From NCBI RefSeq assembly GCF_014855515.1, contig NZ_JACYFK010000003.1:62001-126000 (forward strand): a stretch of 64,000 bases of DNA, in the 5' to 3' direction. Of the stretch, positions 1-8,675 are shown piece by piece. Positions within the stretch are counted from its first letter, which is position 1, and each line of letters begins with the position of its first letter. Both the position numbers and the translations under genes were made by a program. A model generated the notes under the pieces. It saw only the letters and a program-made list of their open reading frames with translations. It had not been told where the DNA came from and did not search any database. The DNA comes from Euzebyella marina. GTDB lineage: Bacteria > Bacteroidota > Bacteroidia > Flavobacteriales > Flavobacteriaceae.

Positions 1-882
1 GCTAGAGGTGGTGGCAAGACACATCGATTCTATGCCGCTCAAACCAAAGAGGTGGCCAATAACGAGATTCAGTTGACCATTCAAGGGCAGACGATTACCA
101 GTACCTACGGTACTAAAGAGCATTTTATTCATAACAGTGAGCAGCTTTTGACCGCTGGTCTTTCCAATAATTTATTTGGAAAAGAGAACGTAATCTCAAG
201 GTCGCAGCGCAAACTGATAGAAGAACTTTCCGAATTAAGTTTTGCAAAGTATGATGCCCTTAAGAACCATGAAATGTTCATTCCGTACTTGGAGAATAGA
301 AGTACATTAAAATATTACCAAAAGGCCAATATTGGTAGTAGACCGGGCAAACGCGGAAATAAAAAGAAACTAGAACTTACAGATCTTAGAGCGATTTCCT
401 TTGTTGGGTCATGGAGCCAATTGAAACAGAACGTTCCTGGCTATTTCGGTATCGGAACCGCCATTAAGACCTTGAAAGATGATGGTAGAATTAATGAGAT
501 TAAAAAGTTATACAAAGAAGTACCATTCTTTAAGGCTTTAATGCTCAATAGTATGATGTCGCTTTCCAAATGCTACTTTGAACTTACCAGCTATATGAAG
601 GAGGATAAAAAATATGGCGAGTTCTGGAATATTCTTCATGAAGAGTATTTGCTGTCGAAAAAAATGTTACTAATGATTTCGGGCAGTAAGGTTCTTATGG
701 AAAACGAGGCAGTGTCTCGAGAGTCGATTAAGATTCGCGAAAACATTGTGCTACCATTATTGGTTATTCAACAATTTGCACTACAGAAAATTGGGCAAGA
801 GTCTGATTTGACCGAGCTTTACGAAAAGATTGTTACCCGTTCATTGTATGGTAACATCAATGCCAGTAGAAACTCGGCTTAA
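1..882 (+). CDS. ppc: Phosphoenolpyruvate carboxylase, C-terminal part (5' end outside window)
   Basis: The reading frame is open from base 1 to the TAA at 880-882, so this is the 3' part of a longer gene. PEP carboxylase makes oxaloacetate from PEP and bicarbonate in the cytoplasm and refills the TCA cycle. Family landmarks are visible: the ARGGGKTHR loop at the very start matches the conserved glycine-rich loop, IQLTIQGQTITSTYGT follows, then NIGSRPGKR and LRAISFVGSWSQ, the counterpart of the family's RAIPWIFAWTQ block. The C-terminus here (KIVTRSLYGNINASRNSA) is less like the usual NTG ending of proteobacterial enzymes, which is not rare in Bacteroidota. A strong terminator follows at 904-940, so the gene closes its transcription unit. 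The call rests on these motifs. Confidence 0.9.
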   Translation, partial: ARGGGKTHRFYAAQTKEVANNEIQLTIQGQTITSTYGTKEHFIHNSEQLLTAGLSNNLFGKENVISRSQRKLIEELSELSFAKYDALKNHEMFIPYLENRSTLKYYQKANIGSRPGKRGNKKKLELTDLRAISFVGSWSQLKQNVPGYFGIGTAIKTLKDDGRINEIKKLYKEVPFFKALMLNSMMSLSKCYFELTSYMKEDKKYGEFWNILHEEYLLSKKMLLMISGSKVLMENEAVSRESIKIRENIVLPLLVIQQFALQKIGQESDLTELYEKIVTRSLYGNINASRNSA

Positions 883-903
883 GGATTAGTATCTAAATGA
901 AAT

Positions 904-940
904 AAAGAGGGATTTCCAGTTTTATTGGAAATCCCTCTTT
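904..940 (+). terminator. Rho-independent-type terminator after ppc
   Basis: A perfect 15-bp stem (AAAGAGGGATTTCCA at 904-918 with its complement at 926-940) closes a 7-base loop. It lies 22 bases after the ppc stop. The A/T ends of the stem supply a short T-run. Confidence 0.85.
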
Positions 941-1050
941 GATTTATAGAATTAACCGTTTAACGGATTTATTAGTTTTTGGTCATTTTGGTCTTTCTCC
1001 GATTAACTTATTGACGTAAGTTTCAACTCGCTTGATTCAATTCTTTTCAT

Positions 1051-2769
1051 ATGTACAAAAGGTATTTTTTTAGCTTGTGTTGTGTTCTTTTTCTTATTGG
1101 GTGTAGTGAGGCTGATGAAGATATGCCGGTCATTGAGAAAGGTAATCTAGAGGTGCAGGTTTGGGTCGACAATAAACCCTCCGAAAATGCCAATGTAACT
1201 ACTTCCCCGTCAACTTTATCTCTAGTTACCGATAGTGAAGGTAGCGCTTTGTTCGAGAATATTTCTGTAGGAGAATACGAGGTAAAAGTAGTATTGCCAG
1301 AAGCTCCTGATGATTATTTTACGAGAATGGTGAACGTATTACATGATGAGACCATATTTGTAAAGTTAGAACTTGAGGCGATTCCTGTAATATATCCACA
1401 GGAAATAGATTTAAGTTTGGTTCTTGGTAATCTATATGAACAAATTGGTGATGGTTATAGTTTTGATGGCTTCAGTACTTTTTGGGGCGACATAGGTACA
1501 GATATCGCCTATGTTAATAAACAAACAAATGGTGAGCTAACGACTTTAGATAAATACCTATTATCTTCAGGTGATCCTATTGTGAATCGAGTTTTTTCAG
1601 AGTACTATGCGATAATCCGTAACATAAATATGGGCTTGGATTGTTTGAATGATCCTGAATGCTTGGGTGCCCAGGAAATTGATGAAGTCGAGTTTGAGGC
1701 TAAATTCAAATTTTTAAGAGCTTTAACGTATTTCAACCTAGTAAAGATTTATGGAAATCCTGTTTTGGTAACTACTTTGAATACCAATCTTGAGACTCCT
1801 TCGGAATATGTACAAGGTGGTGAGGAGGTTTATCAACAAATCATTGAAGATTTAGTCTTTGCCGAGCAGTATTTACCACATTTCGAATCCGTTTACGAAT
1901 CTAGTAGAGAAGCGGCAACGGCTCTTTTAGGCAAAGTATATATGCAAATGGCGGGTTTTCCTTTGTTGCAAACCGAGAAATATACCAAAGCCTTGGAGCA
2001 ATTCAAAAAGTTACTGAATTTGCTTTCTCTGGAGGAAAGTTATTCTAATGTGTTCAACTCAACCATGGCTTCCCAAAGCTTAGAAAACCTATTTGCCGTT
2101 AAATTTTCTTCCGGTTTCTATGGGGAAGCTTGGGGGCCTTTGGGATTTGCAACCGGGGATTGGTTATTACTGAGCCGTTCATTTATAATAGCATCTGGGG
2201 CAGGGAATACCTTTACGGATTCGGTTGCCTTTCCTATTAGCGTTCCCGATCAGAGATTCTATCACAATATAGCTTCATTTACAGTGGCCGGTGCACAAAT
2301 TGAAGATGCCGTCAATCCCGAAGATTGGAGGCCATTAAAGTTTAAGTCAAAATTAGATATAACTGAAAGCGACATTATTAATTATTCTATTCTGATTAGA
2401 TATGCTGATATTTTATTATTGCTTGCCGAAGCGGAAAATAATGTAAATGGTCCTACAGCAATGGCGTACGAAGCTTTTAATTCCGTACGCAGAAGAGCTT
2501 ATCAAAATGAAAATTATGACCTGCCATCAGGATTAAGCCAGCAAGAATTTTTTAATGCTATCGTAGAGGAAAGAAAACTGGAACTTTGTTTTGAAGGTCT
2601 TCGCAAAGACGATCTCGTGCGTTGGCAATTACTAGAAGATAAACTGTTGGAGTTTAATGAATCACACCCAGAAGACCTAAAGGATTTTCAAAACCATGAA
2701 TACATATGGCCCATTCCACAAAATGAAATGGATAGAAATTCATTATTACAACAAAATCCAGGTTATTGA
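1051..2769 (+). CDS. SusD/RagB-family outer-membrane lipoprotein with N-terminal carboxypeptidase-regulatory-like domain
   Basis: The 572-residue protein begins with a lipoprotein signal (hydrophobic run, then LIGCSEAD with the lipobox Cys at about residue 18), so it is predicted to be lipid-anchored at the outer membrane. Residues about 32-110 look like a carboxypeptidase-regulatory/PEGA-type beta domain (GNLEVQVWVD, then SVGEYEVKVVLPE). The rest is SusD/RagB-like: an N-terminal helical part with KFKFLRALTYFNLVKIYGNP, and the typical end RKDDLVRW, then YIWPIPQNEMDRN and NPGY. SusD proteins normally cap a SusC-type TonB-dependent transporter and bind its substrate. No SusC gene lies on either side here, and the gene sits alone between two terminators. 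The substrate cannot be told. Confidence 0.88.
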   Translation: MYKRYFFSLCCVLFLIGCSEADEDMPVIEKGNLEVQVWVDNKPSENANVTTSPSTLSLVTDSEGSALFENISVGEYEVKVVLPEAPDDYFTRMVNVLHDETIFVKLELEAIPVIYPQEIDLSLVLGNLYEQIGDGYSFDGFSTFWGDIGTDIAYVNKQTNGELTTLDKYLLSSGDPIVNRVFSEYYAIIRNINMGLDCLNDPECLGAQEIDEVEFEAKFKFLRALTYFNLVKIYGNPVLVTTLNTNLETPSEYVQGGEEVYQQIIEDLVFAEQYLPHFESVYESSREAATALLGKVYMQMAGFPLLQTEKYTKALEQFKKLLNLLSLEESYSNVFNSTMASQSLENLFAVKFSSGFYGEAWGPLGFATGDWLLLSRSFIIASGAGNTFTDSVAFPISVPDQRFYHNIASFTVAGAQIEDAVNPEDWRPLKFKSKLDITESDIINYSILIRYADILLLLAEAENNVNGPTAMAYEAFNSVRRRAYQNENYDLPSGLSQQEFFNAIVEERKLELCFEGLRKDDLVRWQLLEDKLLEFNESHPEDLKDFQNHEYIWPIPQNEMDRNSLLQQNPGY

Positions 2770-2785
2770 CTATTTATAAAATCGT

Positions 2786-2825
2786 AAAACCCCCGCAACG
2801 GAAACTTCCGTTGCGGGGTTTTTTT
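2786..2825. terminator. Strong terminator hairpin after the SusD gene, able to act in both directions
   Basis: CCCCGCAACGGAA (with an extra C) pairs with TTCCGTTGCGGGG around a short loop. A T-run follows on the plus strand (2819-2825), and a short A-rich flank on the left gives T's on the minus strand. Confidence 0.88.
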
Positions 2826-2852
2826 AGATTTGGCTATTTAATGTAAAGCCTC

Positions 2853-2993
2853 TTATTTCTTATTTTGTTGATTCTTGATGGTCTTTTCATCAAAATCAAA
2901 CTTATTGGTATCTATTCTAGTGTTACCAGTAGGATTCGTAGGATTACTTTGTTCCTTCTTCCTTCTGAATTTTTTATCTTCTATAATTCCCAT
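2853..2993 (-). CDS. Possible small hydrophilic protein, 46 aa
   Basis: This minus-strand frame starts with ATG (2993-2991), has an in-frame stop shortly upstream, and ends at TAA (2855-2853). The protein starts MGIIEDKKFRRKKEQ and is rich in Lys, Asn, Asp and Thr, a composition typical of short flavobacterial proteins. A plus-strand frame over the same bases (2865-3053) would give a Phe/Ile/Tyr-rich peptide that looks like a shadow. The bidirectional hairpin at 2786-2825 lies just downstream and could end this transcript. No family is recognised. Ribosome-site evidence is not expected in this phylum. The call is tentative. Confidence 0.4.
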   Translation of the reverse strand: MGIIEDKKFRRKKEQSNPTNPTGNTRIDTNKFDFDEKTIKNQQNKK

Positions 2994-3096
2994 GTCTATG
3001 TTTTTTATTTGATTTACTTTAATCTAAACAATAGAAGGGGCAATCGCTGTTAAAGCATAGATAAGACTATGTTATAGATAGTTAAACCGTTAATTA

Positions 3097-3627
3097 TCAG
3101 TTTTTTTGAGCACTTTTTACGATGCTGGCGGTTACCAACATTTGCCCTGTATGCCTTTGGGAGTGTTCAGCGGAATGAAACAGTAAACCAATTACCGTGC
3201 TGGGCAGTTTTTTTCTACCTACGGTACGCCCTTCCTTTAGAACATCTTCAGAAAGAGTCTTAAAGTAGGCCAAGGCTTCGTCGAGTTGACCATCAAAATC
3301 CTCGATGAGGTGGGCAATGGTTATCGTTCTATCTTCTTTTCCTTCCGCTCTTAAAAATTCGAACTGACTTTCGTTCAAACTTTTCCCTTTGGAATAAGTA
3401 ATCATTCGATCTAAAACGCCGGTGATGTGCTGCAGATGAAAAGCTATGGAAGCCCTGCCATGGGGTTGTAGCCAAAGTTGCTCTGGGCAGATGTTCACAG
3501 TGTACTTTTTTATTTCCTCAGATGTTTGGAGTAGGGCATGGGCGGCTGGTTGCAAGAGAGCGGGAATACCAGCAATAGGGCCCCGTAGCCACACTTCGTA
3601 TTTCTGATTTTCTTCCTCGTTTAACAT
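3097..3627 (-). CDS. DinB-superfamily protein (four-helix, metal-binding type)
   Basis: The protein has 176 residues and shows the His pattern of the DinB/YfiT fold: FHLQH near residues 63-67 and FHSAEHSQRHTGQ near 150-162, giving a plausible metal triad from H64/H67, H155 and H159. Members include mycothiol-, bacillithiol- and glutathione-dependent transferases and many uncharacterised proteins; the sequence does not say which thiol or substrate applies. The gene starts 6 bases after the trpA stop on the same strand, so it is very probably the last cistron of the trp transcript. Whether it has any link to tryptophan metabolism is unknown. No clear terminator is seen after it in 3054-3096. 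Confidence 0.8.
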   Translation of the reverse strand: MLNEEENQKYEVWLRGPIAGIPALLQPAAHALLQTSEEIKKYTVNICPEQLWLQPHGRASIAFHLQHITGVLDRMITYSKGKSLNESQFEFLRAEGKEDRTITIAHLIEDFDGQLDEALAYFKTLSEDVLKEGRTVGRKKLPSTVIGLLFHSAEHSQRHTGQMLVTASIVKSAQKN

Positions 3628-3633
3628 TTGTCC

Positions 3634-4404
3634 TTATTCCTGTCTAATAGTATTTACGAATGAATCGAGTTTGCTAGCTCCGTTTTTATTTAGATGCTTA
3701 ATGAGGGCCGACCCAATAATTGCGCCTTTGGCATGTTTTGTAGCTTGACCAAAAGTTTCTGAATTACTGATTCCAAAACCAACTATCTGCGGATTTTTCA
3801 AGTTCATGCTCTTAATGCGCTCGAAATATTCAACTTGTTCTTTGCCAAAACCACTTTTAGCGCCCGTAACGCTCGCAGAACTCACCATGTAAATAAATCC
3901 TTTGGAAACGGAATCAATAAATTGAATTCGCTCATCGGGAGTTTGTGGTGTAATTAAAAATACATTGAGGAGTCCGTTTTTTTCAAAAATGGCCTGGTAT
4001 TCCTCATGGTATACATCCACCGGTAAATCTGGAATAATTAGTCCGTCAATACCTATTTCTTCACATTTTTTACAAAAGGCCTTTACACCATATTGTAGCA
4101 TAGGGTTGAAGTATCCCATTATAATTAACGGAATGGAAACCGTTTTCCTAATATCTTTCAACTGATCAAACAGCACCTCGGTAGTCATTCCGTTTTTAAG
4201 GGCGGCTGTCGAGCTTTCTTGAATCGTTGGGCCGTCTGCCAAAGGATCGCTAAAAGGCAGTCCGATTTCAATCATATCGACCCCGTTTTTCTCTAACCCC
4301 TCGATGATGCCAACCGTATCGTTCAGCTCAGGATAGCCAGCGGTAAAATATATAGAAAGCAACTTTTTGTCTTGTTGAAGTTTTTCGGTTATTCTGTTTG
4401 TCAT
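3634..4404 (-). CDS. trpA: Tryptophan synthase alpha subunit
   Basis: TrpA splits indole-3-glycerol phosphate into indole and glyceraldehyde-3-phosphate and passes indole to TrpB through the alpha2-beta2 complex. The 256-residue length is standard. The catalytic Glu lies in [19 protein letters not shown] (about 44-62) and the catalytic Asp in the GLIIPDLPV strand; the phosphate-binding GFGISN and GSALI segments are present near the end. The start codon overlaps the end of trpB by 4 bases (ATGA type: trpB ends at 4401, trpA starts at 4404), so translation is probably coupled. Confidence 0.97.
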   Translation of the reverse strand: MTNRITEKLQQDKKLLSIYFTAGYPELNDTVGIIEGLEKNGVDMIEIGLPFSDPLADGPTIQESSTAALKNGMTTEVLFDQLKDIRKTVSIPLIIMGYFNPMLQYGVKAFCKKCEEIGIDGLIIPDLPVDVYHEEYQAIFEKNGLLNVFLITPQTPDERIQFIDSVSKGFIYMVSSASVTGAKSGFGKEQVEYFERIKSMNLKNPQIVGFGISNSETFGQATKHAKGAIIGSALIKHLNKNGASKLDSFVNTIRQE

Positions 4405-5582
4405 AGCTTAAAATAATCAATGTAGGTATTCAAATCTTTATCTCCCCGCCCCGAAAGGTTGATGACAACAATATCATCAGTGTTAAATTTCCGTTCTTCT
4501 AAAATCGCAAAAGCATGAGATGATTCTATGGCGGGAATAATACCCTCTAATTTTGAGAGCAATAAACCGGCTTGCATAGCTTCGTCATCTGTAATCGATA
4601 TAAATTCACCTCTGCCAGATTTAAAAAGATGTGCGTGCATAGGCCCTACACCAGGATAATCAAGGCCTGCCGAAATAGAATACGGTTCTGTAATCTGACC
4701 ATCTTGGGTCTGCATAAGCAAGGTTTTGCTCCCATGAATAATACCGACTTTTCCAAGTGCCGATGTAGCGGCACTTTCACCGGAGTGTATTCCTTTGCCG
4801 GCAGCTTCAACGGCGATGATGCCCACATCGGTATTATCAAGAAAGTGATAGTAAGCGCCGGCGGCGTTGCTACCTCCACCTACACAGGCAACCACATAAT
4901 CAGGGTTTTCCCTACCTTCCTTCTCCTTCAATTGCCATTTGATTTCTTCTGAAATAATAGATTGAAACCTGGCCACCATATCCGGATACGGGTGAGGGCC
5001 AACGACAGAGCCAATAATGTAATGAGTATCTACCGGATTATTGATCCAATCTCTAATGGCTTCATTAGTGGCATCCTTTAATGTTTTACTACCGGATTTT
5101 GCTGGTCGTACCTCTGCGCCTAGCATTTTCATACGGGCTACGTTCGGAGCCTGGCGATGAATATCGATTTCACCCATATAGACCACACATTGAATACCCA
5201 TCAAAGCACATACGGTAGCCGTGGCCACCCCGTGCTGACCAGCACCTGTTTCGGCAATAATTCTATTCTTGCCCAATCTCTTGGCCATAAGAATTTGACC
5301 AATGGTGTTGTTCACCTTATGAGCACCTGTATGGCAAAGATCTTCCCTTTTTAGATAGATTTTGGTGTTGTATTTGTTAGATAACCTTTCGGCAAAATAG
5401 AGTGGGGTAGGGCGGCCCACATAATCTTTTAGCAATTGATGAAACTCCTTTTGAAAGGAATCTTCTTTCATTACCGAGATGTAGTTGCGACGAAGCTCTT
5501 CGCAGTTGGGGTACAGCATCTCAGGTATGAAGGCTCCTCCAAATTCTCCGTAATATCCTTTTTCGTTAGCGTTGTACGACAT
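4401..5582 (-). CDS. trpB: Tryptophan synthase beta subunit
   Basis: TrpB joins indole and L-serine to give L-tryptophan using pyridoxal phosphate. The 393-residue protein has the expected landmarks: [13 protein letters not shown], the PLP-lysine motif [15 protein letters not shown] (Lys about residue 87), [10 protein letters not shown] with the catalytic Glu, and the phosphate-cup GGGSNAAG. It is of the standard TrpB1 type that pairs with TrpA. It begins one base after the trpF stop region (trpF ends at 5583), so the two genes abut. Confidence 0.98.
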   Translation of the reverse strand: MSYNANEKGYYGEFGGAFIPEMLYPNCEELRRNYISVMKEDSFQKEFHQLLKDYVGRPTPLYFAERLSNKYNTKIYLKREDLCHTGAHKVNNTIGQILMAKRLGKNRIIAETGAGQHGVATATVCALMGIQCVVYMGEIDIHRQAPNVARMKMLGAEVRPAKSGSKTLKDATNEAIRDWINNPVDTHYIIGSVVGPHPYPDMVARFQSIISEEIKWQLKEKEGRENPDYVVACVGGGSNAAGAYYHFLDNTDVGIIAVEAAGKGIHSGESAATSALGKVGIIHGSKTLLMQTQDGQITEPYSISAGLDYPGVGPMHAHLFKSGRGEFISITDDEAMQAGLLLSKLEGIIPAIESSHAFAILEERKFNTDDIVVINLSGRGDKDLNTYIDYFKL

Positions 5583-6272
5583 TTAAAATTCGTTTTTAGT
5601 AAGCAATTCTTTAAAAGTCTTGACCTTATCTACCACCTTGAGTCCTGGTTTTGATTCAAACCTACTGTTGATATCAATGGCATGGCAGTATTGAGCCTCC
5701 GGTTTTTTTGAAAAATCTTGAATAGATTTTAGTTCTTCCAACCCTATTCCTCCGCTTAAAAAGTAGGGTTTGGTAGAGTTGTATTGATTTAATACCGACC
5801 AATCGAATGCATATCCATTACCTCCAGGTAATTTTCCTTTGGTGTCAAATAGATAAAAATCACAGACAGTTTCAAATATTTCAAGCTTTTCAAAATCAAA
5901 ATCATCCTTAATGGAAAAAACTTTGATAATCTGTATTTGCTTAGCTTTCGTTTTAAGTTCATGACAGAATTCAGGACTTTCATTTCCGTGTAATTGTACC
6001 AATAGCAAATTATAATCCTCTATTTTCTGTAGAATATAGGTTATGCTTGCATCGACAAAAACCCCCACTTTTTTAATCTTATGGGGCAATGGTGGCGGCG
6101 AACCCTTAAAATAACGTTCGCTCTTTTCCCAAAAAATAAAACCAAGATAGTCGGGTGACAGTGAAGCGATTTCCGTTGGGTTGTGCTTCATGCCACAAAC
6201 TTTAAGTTTTAAATGGCCGGTATCACTCAATGTTGAAGGTTTTTCTTTTGGATTAGTATAAAAGTAATTCAT
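5583..6272 (-). CDS. trpF: Phosphoribosylanthranilate isomerase
   Basis: TrpF performs the Amadori rearrangement of phosphoribosylanthranilate to CdRP. LKLKVCGMK (about 22-30) holds the catalytic Cys of the KxCGM motif, YLGFIFWEKSERY matches the family's GFxFxxxSPR block, VFVDA and LVQLHGNE follow, and the catalytic Asp and phosphate site (FLSGGIGLEE, then AIDINSRFESKPGLKV) are present. The 229-residue form has about 21 residues ahead of the usual start. I keep this start because it lies 11 bases after trpC and there is no Met nearer the fold; an alternative non-ATG start cannot be excluded. Fused TrpC-TrpF proteins occur in enterobacteria; here the two are separate. Confidence 0.95.
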   Translation of the reverse strand: MNYFYTNPKEKPSTLSDTGHLKLKVCGMKHNPTEIASLSPDYLGFIFWEKSERYFKGSPPPLPHKIKKVGVFVDASITYILQKIEDYNLLLVQLHGNESPEFCHELKTKAKQIQIIKVFSIKDDFDFEKLEIFETVCDFYLFDTKGKLPGGNGYAFDWSVLNQYNSTKPYFLSGGIGLEELKSIQDFSKKPEAQYCHAIDINSRFESKPGLKVVDKVKTFKELLTKNEF

Positions 6273-6283
6273 CTTAATACCGT

Positions 6284-7072
6284 TTATTCAGCCACAAGCT
6301 CACTGATAAACTTTTGGGCATTCATACCAGGGTTCTCTGTCTTCATAAAATTTTCACCGATCAGAAAGCCTTGATATCCATAAGTCTTTAGTTCGTTAAT
6401 GGCTGCAGTAGTACTGATGCCGCTTTCCGAAACTTTCACAAACTCATCAGGAATTTCGGTAGCCAAAGTTTTACTGGTATCTAAACTGACTTCAAAAGTC
6501 TTTAAGTTTCTATTATTAACACCCAACATATCTAAGCTCGGCATAATCGACTTTTGAAGTTCTTCCAAATTATGGACTTCAAGTAATACATCGAGGTGTA
6601 GGCTCTTTGCCAGCTCAGAGAACTGCTTAATTTCTTCTTTGCTTAAAATGGAAGCGATCAAAAGAATTACATCGGCACCAAAGGCCTTCGCCTCTAATAT
6701 TTGATATTCGTCAATGATAAATTCTTTTCTTAGGATGGGTATTTCTACTGAGGCCCGTGCCAATAGCAAGTCATCTAAAGAACCTCCGAAGTACTTTCCG
6801 TCTGTCAATACTGAAATACCTGTTGCCCCTGCGGTTTCATAACCGTAAACCACATCTGAAACATTCAAACCTTGATTAATGACCGATTTAGAGGGCGAGC
6901 GGCGTTTGTGCTCTGCGATGATTCCAGAACTACTGGACCTTAGAGCATCTGCTAGTGAAGAGCCCGAACGCCCGAACAAGACCGATTTTTCAAGTTGGCG
7001 GGCAGATATTACCGATTTTTTAAGGTCAACCTCGATACGTTTATCGGCAACTATTCTATCAAGTATGTTCAT
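6284..7072 (-). CDS. trpC: Indole-3-glycerol-phosphate synthase
   Basis: TrpC closes the indole ring from CdRP with loss of CO2 and water. Residues visible: the N-terminal ILDRIVADKRIEV helix, EHKRRSPSKS with the catalytic Glu and Lys pair (about 54-63), LRKEFIIDEYQI with the second Lys, LLEVHN, VNNRNL and SESGI. Length (262 residues) is normal for a single-function enzyme. It lies 18 bases after trpD and 11 before trpF in the same operon. Confidence 0.97.
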   Translation of the reverse strand: MNILDRIVADKRIEVDLKKSVISARQLEKSVLFGRSGSSLADALRSSSSGIIAEHKRRSPSKSVINQGLNVSDVVYGYETAGATGISVLTDGKYFGGSLDDLLLARASVEIPILRKEFIIDEYQILEAKAFGADVILLIASILSKEEIKQFSELAKSLHLDVLLEVHNLEELQKSIMPSLDMLGVNNRNLKTFEVSLDTSKTLATEIPDEFVKVSESGISTTAAINELKTYGYQGFLIGENFMKTENPGMNAQKFISELVAE

Positions 7073-7090
7073 ATTAAATCAATTATCGGT

Positions 7091-8083
7091 TCAAGCACTT
7101 AGCTGTTGTAATTTTTTCAGCGCATTTAACGCATTGCCATTCAGTAATGATTCCTTAGCTTTTTCAAATCCTTCTTTCGGGTTCAAATCTTGAACGGTGG
7201 CAATGGCAATACCTGCATTGGCACAAACCACATTGTTTTGTGCCTCGGTACCTTTACCTTGTAAAACATTCAGGAAGATTTGTGCCGATTCTTCAACTGA
7301 ATCGCCACCCACAATTTCTGAAGCTTTAATGGTCTTGACCCCAAAATCTTCGGGTTTCAACATACTTTCGGTATGATTACTGATTGTTTTGGTATTTCCG
7401 GTCAGTGATATTTCATCATAACCATCAAGGGCATGCAGAACGGTAAAGTTCTTATCAGTATTTTGGTAGAGATAACCATACATTCTGGCCAATTCGAGGT
7501 TGAATACACCCACCATTTGATTTTTTGGAAAAGCAGGGTTCACCATGGGCCCCAACATATTAAAGAATGTCTTAACGGCGAGTTCTCTTCTGATGGGGGC
7601 TACATTTTTCATGGCGGGATGAAAAAGTGGCGCGTGCAATACACATATACCGGTCTCTTCAATTGATTTTTTAAGAAAATCAGGGTCATTGCTGAATTTG
7701 ATACCAACAAATTCCATGACATTGCTACTACCGCATTTAGACGATACCCCATAATTACCGTGCTTGGTAACATGTACTCCGGCGCCGGCGGTAACAAAAG
7801 ATGCCAGTGTAGAAATATTGAATGTATCTTTTCCATCTCCACCCGTTCCGCATAGGTCAATGGGGTTATAATCCGATAAGTCGACCGCAAGGCACAGTTC
7901 AAGAAGGGCATCTCTAAACCCTTCCAACTCTTCTATCGTAATGCTGCGCATCATATATACCGTTAGAAAAGCGGCAATTTGATTGCTGTTATATTCACCT
8001 TTGGCAATATTGACCAAAACTTGTTTCGCATCTTCTTTTGACAGAAAATCATGATTGATCAATTTGTTCAGTATCTCTTTCAT
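7091..8083 (-). CDS. trpD: Anthranilate phosphoribosyltransferase
   Basis: TrpD transfers the phosphoribosyl group of PRPP to anthranilate. The 330-residue protein has the diphosphate-binding motif CGTGGDGKDTFNIST (about 79-93), KHGNYGVSSKCGSSNVME, the anthranilate-binding HPAMKNVAPIRRELAVKTFFN region and the late GYDEIS segment. It is separate from TrpG, unlike the TrpGD fusion of E. coli. The gap to trpG is 22 bases. Confidence 0.97.
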   Translation of the reverse strand: MKEILNKLINHDFLSKEDAKQVLVNIAKGEYNSNQIAAFLTVYMMRSITIEELEGFRDALLELCLAVDLSDYNPIDLCGTGGDGKDTFNISTLASFVTAGAGVHVTKHGNYGVSSKCGSSNVMEFVGIKFSNDPDFLKKSIEETGICVLHAPLFHPAMKNVAPIRRELAVKTFFNMLGPMVNPAFPKNQMVGVFNLELARMYGYLYQNTDKNFTVLHALDGYDEISLTGNTKTISNHTESMLKPEDFGVKTIKASEIVGGDSVEESAQIFLNVLQGKGTEAQNNVVCANAGIAIATVQDLNPKEGFEKAKESLLNGNALNALKKLQQLSA

Positions 8084-8105
8084 TGTCTGCTTTCTCTTTG
8101 TTTTT

Positions 8106-8675
8106 TTAGGAGTTTAGCCAGTTTTTAAGAATTTCTTTGCCCTGAGGGGTCAAAACCGATTCAGGGTGAAATTGAACAGCTGACACATCGAAGGTCTTAT
8201 GCCTTAGACTCATAATCTGTCCGTTTTCATCGTACGAGGTGGCTTCCAATACCTCGGGCAGTTCTGTATTCACGACCCACGAATGGTACCTGCCCACCTC
8301 AATTTCTTCAGGAAGGCCTTTAAAATTTGGATCGCTTTTAACAATCTTTATTTTTGTGGAAATGCCATGATATACTTGATCAAGATTGATTAATGAAGCA
8401 CCAAAAACCTCACCAATGGCTTGCTGACCTAGGCAAACACCGAAAATACTCTTGGTGGGCGCATATTTTTCAATAATCTGCTTTAAAAGCCCTGCTTCAT
8501 CAGGTATTCCTGGCCCTGGAGATAATACGATTTTATCAAAAGCATCTACCTCTTCAAGGGTTAGTTGGTCGTTTCTTTTGACAATAACCTCACAATCTAA
8601 ATCTTCAAGATAGTGAACCAAGTTATAGGTAAAACTATCATAGTTGTCGATCATTAAAATCTTCTTCATGCTCAT
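8106..8675 (-). CDS. trpG: Anthranilate synthase component II, glutamine amidotransferase
   Basis: TrpG releases ammonia from glutamine and feeds it to TrpE. The class I triad is visible: Cys in FGVCLGQQAIGE, and His and Glu in VQFHPESVLT. The SPGPGIPDEAG oxyanion segment is also present. At 189 residues it is the stand-alone form. The chosen ATG (8675) overlaps the trpE stop (ATGA), which favours coupled translation in a 1:1 ratio; a second in-frame ATG lies two codons downstream. Confidence 0.96.
   Translation of the reverse strand: MSMKKILMIDNYDSFTYNLVHYLEDLDCEVIVKRNDQLTLEEVDAFDKIVLSPGPGIPDEAGLLKQIIEKYAPTKSIFGVCLGQQAIGEVFGASLINLDQVYHGISTKIKIVKSDPNFKGLPEEIEVGRYHSWVVNTELPEVLEATSYDENGQIMSLRHKTFDVSAVQFHPESVLTPQGKEILKNWLNS

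Noticed and set aside
2865-3053. 62-codon plus-strand frame
   Set aside because: Hydrophobic, unordered composition; the opposite strand gives a more credible small protein.
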